DNA of 64,000 nucleotides, from the NCBI RefSeq assembly GCF_020736705.1, contig NZ_CP085990.1, forward strand, positions 1,984,001-2,048,000. The letters are read 5' to 3'. The notes below the pieces were generated by a model. The model was not told the DNA's origin, searched no databases, and saw only the letters and a list, made by a program, of their open reading frames with translations. Positions 58,787-64,000 of this stretch are shown in pieces; position 1 is the first letter of the stretch; the number at the start of each line of letters is the position of its first letter. This stretch comes from Psychrobacter sanguinis. Its GTDB lineage: Bacteria > Pseudomonadota > Gammaproteobacteria > Pseudomonadales > Moraxellaceae. The position numbers were made by a program, and so were the translations under genes.

Positions 58787-59911
58787 ATGACAGATTTATT
58801 TGAAAACCCTATGGGATTGTGTGGTTTTGATTTTGTAGAATTTGCCTCTCCACAACCCGAGCTAGTAGAAGCATTGTTTGAAAAGCTAGGTTTTACCCAT
58901 GTTGCCAATCACCGTTCAAAAGATGTTGCCTTATATCGTCAGGGTGACATTAATCTTATCTTAAACCGAGAGCCTAAGAGTCATGCCAGCTACTTTGTAG
59001 AAGAGCATGGTCCAGGTGCCTGCAGCATGGGTTTTCGGGTTCAAGACTCTCGTAAAGCTTACAAACGAGCCTTGGAAATGGGGGCTCAGCCTGTTGAGGT
59101 GCCTGCTGGCATTATGGAGCTAAAGCTACCGGCTATTAAAGGTATTGGCGGCTCATTGATTTATTTAATTGACCGCTTTGAAGAGGGCAGTTCGATTTAT
59201 GATATTGATTTTGAGTTCTTACCAGGTGTCGATAAGCACCCTAAAGGATTTGGCTTTAAAGTGATCGATCACTTAACTCATAATGTTTATCGAGGACGCA
59301 TGGCCTATTGGGCTAACTTTTATGAACGTATTTTTAACTTTCGTGAAATTCGCTATTTTGACATCAAAGGAGAATATACCGGCCTAACCAGTAAAGCAAT
59401 GACCGCCCCAGATGGTAAGATTCGTATTCCTTTAAATGAAGAGGCACGTCAAGGAGGGGGGCAAATTGAAGAGTACCTGATGCAGTTTAATGGTGAAGGT
59501 ATTCAGCATATTGCGCTATTGAGTGAGGATTTATTGGCCAGTATTGATCAGTTAAAGCAAGCAAGTATACCGCTGATGACTGCACCCAAAGATACCTATT
59601 ATGAGATGTTAAGCGAACGGTTACCTGGGCATGGTGAGACTGTATCGGAGCTGCAAAGTCGAGGCATTTTATTAGATGGTACGACAGAGGGAGAGACACC
59701 GAGGTTGCTGCTACAGATTTTCTCAGAAACCATACTAGGCAGCCCTGTATTCTTCGAATTTATCCAGCGCAAGGGTAATTATGAAGAGGGTTTTGGGGAA
59801 GGTAATTTCAAAGCTTTGTTTGAGTCTATAGAGCGTGATCAATTACGCCGTGGCGCATTAGAAACAGGCATTACTGAGTGCGACGATAACAATACGCCTG
59901 CGACTGCCTAG
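58787..59911 (+). CDS. hppD: 4-hydroxyphenylpyruvate dioxygenase
   Basis: An Fe(II) enzyme converting 4-hydroxyphenylpyruvate to homogentisate. 374 residues, two VOC modules. The iron ligands are His in [14 protein letters not shown] (about residue 165), His in GIQHIALLS and Glu in FFEFIQRKG. The C-terminal [19 protein letters not shown] helix covers the active site. AAGGATGA precedes the ATG. Between this gene and phhA, a tandem duplication follows the stop. Confidence 0.96.
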   Translation: MTDLFENPMGLCGFDFVEFASPQPELVEALFEKLGFTHVANHRSKDVALYRQGDINLILNREPKSHASYFVEEHGPGACSMGFRVQDSRKAYKRALEMGAQPVEVPAGIMELKLPAIKGIGGSLIYLIDRFEEGSSIYDIDFEFLPGVDKHPKGFGFKVIDHLTHNVYRGRMAYWANFYERIFNFREIRYFDIKGEYTGLTSKAMTAPDGKIRIPLNEEARQGGGQIEEYLMQFNGEGIQHIALLSEDLLASIDQLKQASIPLMTAPKDTYYEMLSERLPGHGETVSELQSRGILLDGTTEGETPRLLLQIFSETILGSPVFFEFIQRKGNYEEGFGEGNFKALFESIERDQLRRGALETGITECDDNNTPATA

Positions 59912-59920
59912 GGATTAAGT

Positions 59921-59955
59921 TTAAGTATTGAATGTTTTTTAAGTATTGAATGTTT
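59921..59955 (+). repeat. 18-bp-period tandem duplication after hppD
   Basis: TTAAGTATTGAATGTTT occurs at 59921-59937 and 59939-59955. It begins ten bases after the hppD stop. No role is evident. Confidence 0.85.
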
Positions 59956-60165
59956 ACTGTTATTCAGTCAATACCCAATACCAATAACTGAGTCAGGTAA
60001 ACGGACTTTGTCTGACTCACATAATCCGAATCACATAAGCCCAGTCACATAGTTACTAAACCGCATTTACCGCAACTGATAGGGTGCTAAAGTGAAACGG
60101 ATTAGAGTTTTTGAACACACTATTTTTAGTGGTTGTAACCCGTCATTGATACAAGGAAAGCTGGC

Positions 60166-61005
60166 ATGGAACGCACCGCTTTAACCAGAAAATCATCCTC
60201 GATTCGATATGATAGCCCACCAACTAAACTGCAGAACAAAAAGCCCTATGTTTCGCATACTCCTGATATGAATGGGGTTATAGATTACAGTCAAGATGAG
60301 CATCATATCTGGCAGACACTGTTAAGTCGTCAAGCCAAGCAAATACCTGATCGGGCCTGTCCTGAATATCTTGAAGGACTAGATATTCTTAACCTACCAA
60401 AAGAAAAAATACCTCAGTTGGCTAATATTGATGAAGTACTACAAGCAACGACAGGTTGGCAAACCGAAGCAGTACCTGCCTTAATCAGCTTTGGTCATTT
60501 TTTTAAACTATTGGCCAATAAAAAATTTCCAGTGGCGACCTTTATACGCCGTGCCGAAGATATGGATTATATTCAAGAGCCCGATATTTTTCATGAAATT
60601 GTGGGCCATTGTCCATTATTAACCCATCCAGCATTTGCTGCTTTTAATGAAGCCTACGGCAAGTTAGGACTCGAAGCCAGTAAAGAGGAAAGAGTGTTTC
60701 TAGCACGCATGTACTGGTTCACCATTGAATTTGGATTGGTAGGGAGTACACCGTCAGAGCGCAGAATTTATGGAGGGGGCATACTAAGCTCTCCTTCAGA
60801 GACTATTTATGCCTTAAGTGGTGACCCTGAGTACCGTGAATTCGATTTGATTGATGTGCTGCGCACCCCGTATCGAATTGATCATATCCAGCCCATTTAT
60901 TATGTGATTGATGACTTGGACAGATTGTTTGATATTGCTAATAGTGATGTGAGGGGTTATGTCAAAAAAGCCATGTCGTTAGGGTTGTTCGAGCCGGTAT
61001 ATTAA
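60166..61005 (+). CDS. phhA: Phenylalanine 4-monooxygenase
   Basis: A tetrahydropterin-dependent iron enzyme converting phenylalanine to tyrosine. 279 residues, close to bacterial PhhA. The iron ligands are in PDIFHEIVGHCPLL (two His) and the Glu of YWFTIEFGL. GLDILNLPKEKIPQL and EYREFDLIDVLRTPYRIDHIQP are landmarks; no regulatory ACT domain is present. AAGGAAAG precedes the ATG. It lies directly upstream of phhB on the same strand. Confidence 0.96.
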   Translation: MERTALTRKSSSIRYDSPPTKLQNKKPYVSHTPDMNGVIDYSQDEHHIWQTLLSRQAKQIPDRACPEYLEGLDILNLPKEKIPQLANIDEVLQATTGWQTEAVPALISFGHFFKLLANKKFPVATFIRRAEDMDYIQEPDIFHEIVGHCPLLTHPAFAAFNEAYGKLGLEASKEERVFLARMYWFTIEFGLVGSTPSERRIYGGGILSSPSETIYALSGDPEYREFDLIDVLRTPYRIDHIQPIYYVIDDLDRLFDIANSDVRGYVKKAMSLGLFEPVY

Positions 61006-61103
61006 AGTCCAGAACACTGAAAGGTTTTGCAAACCCCTCTGCAATCGACAAAAGTCAAAATATTTAAATAACGATTTAATAACCTATATCAAAGGAATTT
61101 ATT

Positions 61104-61445
61104 ATGAGCATATTATCTCAAGCGAGCTGTGAAGCTTGTCGTATCGATGCCCCAAAAGTAACTCAAGATCAATCTAGCGAACTAATGAAACATATTGCAG
61201 CTTGGTCGTTGATTGAAATAGAAGGTATCGAACAGCTACAGCGTGTTTATAAGTTCAAAAACTTTATGGCAGGCATGGCATTCGCCAACAAATTGGCTGA
61301 AATTAGCGAAGCAGAAGGCCACCACCCCGGTATTTTGATAGAGTGGGGTAAGGTAACAGTAAACTGGTGGTCGCATAGTATTAAGGGGCTACATCAAAAT
61401 GACTTTGTTATGGCGGCTAAGACCGATGTGTTATTTGAACAATAA
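61104..61445 (+). CDS. phhB: Pterin-4a-carbinolamine dehydratase
   Basis: A 113-residue enzyme dehydrating the 4a-hydroxytetrahydropterin made by PhhA, so the cofactor can be recycled. The active-site stretch is [23 protein letters not shown] with the conserved histidines; [21 protein letters not shown] precedes it. AAAGGAATT lies before the ATG. It follows phhA by 98 bp and precedes the NhaC gene by 71 bp, probably in one transcript. Confidence 0.95.
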   Translation: MSILSQASCEACRIDAPKVTQDQSSELMKHIAAWSLIEIEGIEQLQRVYKFKNFMAGMAFANKLAEISEAEGHHPGILIEWGKVTVNWWSHSIKGLHQNDFVMAAKTDVLFEQ

Positions 61446-61516
61446 GCATGAGGCCAGATACTAAACGTTTTTTGATGCAAATGGATTTTAAAGTAACGGC
61501 AACATAAGGATGTGTT

Positions 61517-62905
61517 ATGCCTCCACAAATATTAACTCAGGTCACGCCAAAGCTGGCCTTTTTACTTTCTATTTTAATTATTGCCATTATGGGTGTGACC
61601 ATGATTGGCTTTGGCTGGGTGCCACACTTATCTTTGATATTAGCTATTTGCTTTTTATTGGCAGTGGGTCTGTTTAAAGGTCTAAGTTTTGAGGACATGC
61701 AGACCCAAATGGCGACTGGTGTGATGCGCGGTATAGGGGCTATTTATCTATTTTTCTTTATTGGTCTGCTGGTAGCCGCACTGATGATGTCTGGTGCTAT
61801 TCCGACAGTCATGTACTTTGGCTTTGAGATTATCTCACCACAGTTTTATTATATTTCCGCCTTTATTTTGACCTCGGTCATTGGTATTGCATTGGGCAGT
61901 AGTTTAACCACTGTGGCAACCCTAGGTGTGGCTTTTATAGGTATGAGCCATGCATTTGATGCGAATGTAGCAATTGCAGCTGGTGCGATTGTGTCAGGTG
62001 CATTTTTTGGCGATAAAATGTCGCCTTTATCAGATACTTGTACCATTGCAGCGTCTGTTGTGGGTATTGATCTATTTGAGCACATTCGAAATATGATGTA
62101 TACCACCGTGCCTGCTTGGATAATCACCGCCTTGTTATTTTGGTTTTTATCTGGCAATACCACGACGTCAGACTTAAGCCAAGTGACCGCATTACAAGGT
62201 CAGCTAATAGACAGTGGGCTAGTGCATGGTTACGCCGTATTACCCTTCTTGGTATTAATCATTTTGGCGGTGTTACGAGTCAATGCAATCTATACTATTA
62301 TCTGCACCATTATCGCAGCATTGATCGTGACTTACCTGCACAGCTCACCAGACATTGGGCAGTTAGGAGGTTATTTCTTTCAAGGCTATCATCCAGCCGA
62401 GAATTTAGATCTAGGTGACGTCGGTGGTATTCTGTCTCGCGGCGGGGTGAATAGTATATTTTTCACCCAAACTATCGTTATCTTAGCATTAAGCTTGGGC
62501 GGGCTGTTGACTACTTTGGGTATTTTACCAGCATTGTTGTTAGGCATTGAAGACAGCCTTAACACTAGCGGGCGTGCTATTGCCGCAGCAGCGATGTCAG
62601 CGCTTGGTATTAACGTATTGATTGGTGAGCAGTACTTGAGCTTACTGTTGTCAGGTACGGCATTTAGACCAGTGTTTGAACGATTGAATTTGCATCCTAA
62701 AAACTTATCGCGAACGTTAGAAGATGCCGGGACAGTTATTAACCCACTGGTACCTTGGAGTGTGTGTGGTGTATTCATCAGTCAGGCATTGGGCGTACCT
62801 GTGCTTGATTATTTACCTTATGCTTTCTTCTGTTATCTGTCTTTCTTATTGACCATTTTATTTGGTTATACAGGCATTACCATTTCAAAAACAGTTGAGA
62901 AGTAG
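61517..62905 (+). CDS. NhaC-family Na+/H+ antiporter
   Basis: A 462-residue inner-membrane antiporter of the NhaC group with about 11-12 helices. Landmarks are GVMRGIGAIYLFFFIGLLVAALMMSG, SSLTTVATLGVAFIGM, GAFFGDKMSPLSDTCTIAASVVGIDLFEHI and INVLIGEQYLSLLLSG. The family includes Na+/H+ exchangers and malate/lactate antiporters. Placement behind phhAB suggests a link to phenylalanine/tyrosine handling, perhaps substrate uptake or ion balance, but the sequence alone does not show it. Confidence 0.9.
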   Translation: MPPQILTQVTPKLAFLLSILIIAIMGVTMIGFGWVPHLSLILAICFLLAVGLFKGLSFEDMQTQMATGVMRGIGAIYLFFFIGLLVAALMMSGAIPTVMYFGFEIISPQFYYISAFILTSVIGIALGSSLTTVATLGVAFIGMSHAFDANVAIAAGAIVSGAFFGDKMSPLSDTCTIAASVVGIDLFEHIRNMMYTTVPAWIITALLFWFLSGNTTTSDLSQVTALQGQLIDSGLVHGYAVLPFLVLIILAVLRVNAIYTIICTIIAALIVTYLHSSPDIGQLGGYFFQGYHPAENLDLGDVGGILSRGGVNSIFFTQTIVILALSLGGLLTTLGILPALLLGIEDSLNTSGRAIAAAAMSALGINVLIGEQYLSLLLSGTAFRPVFERLNLHPKNLSRTLEDAGTVINPLVPWSVCGVFISQALGVPVLDYLPYAFFCYLSFLLTILFGYTGITISKTVEK

Positions 62906-62931
62906 CTTTATTATTATAAGTATAGATAAAA

Positions 62932-62966
62932 ATAAAAAGCCCCTATCATAATGAGTAGGGGCTTTC
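62932..62966. terminator. Bidirectional terminator between the NhaC gene and the last gene
   Basis: AGCCCCTATC (62938-62947) and GAGTAGGGGCT (62953-62963) pair with one bulge. A5 on the left gives T5 for the minus-strand gene; TTTCTT follows on the right. Confidence 0.88.
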
Positions 62967-62995
62967 TTATAAGATAGCGGGTTAGGCTCTACGTT

Positions 62996-63772
62996 TTATT
63001 CTTGACTGGGACTAATAGCATCACTAATCGGATTGGTCGGACCTTTTAACAGTTCAGGCTCGTCATCAGGGGTGATAATGTCTTCGATGCTGTTGTTATT
63101 CAATAAGTCGCGCACATTAACTTTAGTTTTTAAAAGCATCTGTTGCTCTTCTAGCAATGCGTAATTTACCTGTACCTTATGCAGCGTACTGATAATTTTC
63201 TTATTACGTTTCAACCAGCGGTTGATGTCCAAATAAATAATATTGTCCTTAGGTCGGGCAATATTAATTTTACTCAGAATAAAGCCTAAAGGATCTTTCT
63301 TTAGCACACTGTGGTAAAACCAGATAACAAACTTAATGCCGCTACGTTTCAAAAAGGAATCACATCGCAGATTAAGGACATCAGTATTGGTTTTTTGAGC
63401 AAAAACAAAGCGCTGAACATCTCGATCAATCTGCACATGCACCAAACCAAAATTACTGGCCACTTCAGCGTAAACGCCAGAAATTTCTAGGGTACAAAAT
63501 AATCTGAACCAATCATCATGCAACTCGACTCTAATCTCTAAAATCTGCGAAACGTTATCTGTAACGAACTTTTTTAAAGCCGCATTAACTTGATCTTGGC
63601 TTACCGGTAATGAAAACTCATCGTCGATAGTATCCGCAGCCTTATCATAGACAGTTTTTACTTTGCCAGTCACATACGACCAAAGCTCTGAAATGTTAAG
63701 CTTCAATCCGTCATCAAAATCATCGTAAGAGTTATTTGAGTTAGCGTTAATAGCTTGCTGATTTTGTTGCAC
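62996..63772 (-). CDS. Conserved-looking protein of unknown function, 258 aa
   Basis: I do not recognise the family. The N-terminus is Gln/Asn/Asp-rich (QQNQQAINANSNNSYDDFDDG), and the middle has an acidic helical part (LWSYVTGKVKTVYDKAADTI). Residues about 80-200 look like a compact domain with alternating strands (ILEIRVELHDDWFRLFCTLEI, GIKFVIWFYHSV, NIIYLDINRWLKRNKKIIS). The C-terminal tail is Asn/Pro/Asp-rich. There is no signal peptide or membrane helix, so it is probably cytoplasmic. GAGGAA lies before the ATG on the minus strand. It stands alone; the 228 bases beyond it (63773-64000) hold no clear gene. Confidence 0.7.
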   Translation of the reverse strand: MQQNQQAINANSNNSYDDFDDGLKLNISELWSYVTGKVKTVYDKAADTIDDEFSLPVSQDQVNAALKKFVTDNVSQILEIRVELHDDWFRLFCTLEISGVYAEVASNFGLVHVQIDRDVQRFVFAQKTNTDVLNLRCDSFLKRSGIKFVIWFYHSVLKKDPLGFILSKINIARPKDNIIYLDINRWLKRNKKIISTLHKVQVNYALLEEQQMLLKTKVNVRDLLNNNSIEDIITPDDEPELLKGPTNPISDAISPSQE

Positions 63773-64000
63773 GTAAATTCCTCTTAATATTGGCGGCAGC
63801 GCTTAGACTTAAATAGCAGTTCTTAAACATCATTATAAATAGCTAGTCTTGACTAACAGGTCTTAAATACCAGGTAATACAGTATTTTATGATTTTATCG
63901 ACACAGCATCCGAGTACTCAAAATAAAGACTCAATTAAAACTCGTAAAGTAGACCAACCGTCGTGGTGTAATCTACCCGGTCTTTAACCATAGGGCTATC

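Noticed and set aside
62389..62778. A 129-codon minus-strand frame
   Set aside because: Antisense shadow of the NhaC gene, unlike a real protein.
1..64000. tRNA, rRNA, CRISPR or insertion sequences
   Set aside because: I looked for typical tRNA arms, regularly spaced repeats and transposase-like proteins and found none. The absence is a visual judgement; a tRNA scan could still find one.

Overview
The window looks like a chromosomal segment of a Moraxellaceae gammaproteobacterium, most probably Psychrobacter. I infer this from moderate-to-low GC, the fused nuoCD in an E. coli-like nuo operon, the style of the protein sequences, and the gene neighbourhoods. No database search was possible. 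I see no phage, insertion sequence, CRISPR array, rRNA or tRNA. Almost everything is core metabolism, and the unusual material lies mainly between genes.

Layout. 1-8.6 kb (minus strand): an alpha/beta hydrolase, then a glycine cleavage locus transcribed gcvT, gcvH, two tandem nitroreductase genes (one broken by an in-frame stop), gcvP. A tandem glycine riboswitch sits upstream of gcvT with its own promoter and a long-range terminator. 9-17 kb (plus strand): ycgL, a possibly frameshifted membrane protein gene, a MoxR ATPase/VWA pair, two unrelated lipoproteins, and the two genes of the carboxyspermidine route to spermidine. 17.4-24 kb (minus strand): a TrpXYZ-type ABC importer with two substrate-binding lipoproteins, and metG. 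24.3-30 kb: a ketone-body/short-chain fatty-acid cluster (AtoE transporter, GntP permease, two-subunit CoA transferase, 3-hydroxybutyrate dehydrogenase). 30-35.5 kb: mgtE, an Mrp/ApbC ATPase, a DUF2804-like protein and dcd. 35.7-52.6 kb: the full nuoA-N operon for respiratory complex I, with a good sigma70 promoter. 52.8 kb: ferredoxin-NADP reductase. 53.7-62.9 kb: phenylalanine/tyrosine catabolism (maiA, an IclR regulator, a VOC protein, fahA, a LysR regulator, hppD, phhA, phhB, an NhaC antiporter). The end holds an unrecognised 258-aa gene.

How the genes work together. PhhA and PhhB convert phenylalanine to tyrosine. After transamination by an enzyme not in the window, HppD makes homogentisate, and MaiA and FahA finish the route to fumarate and acetoacetate. 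Acetoacetate is the substrate of the CoA transferase encoded 25 kb away. No classical homogentisate dioxygenase is in the cluster; a small VOC metalloprotein lies beside fahA. Glycine breakdown is placed under glycine control by the riboswitch. NADH from these routes feeds complex I.

The observations I rate highest are the unusual architecture of the glycine riboswitch (long linker, enlarged arms, long-range terminator), the VOC protein in a homogentisate pathway lacking its ring-cleavage gene, the low-complexity extensions on several Nuo subunits, a long hairpin splitting nuoH from nuoI, and recurrent short tandem duplications in intergenic DNA.
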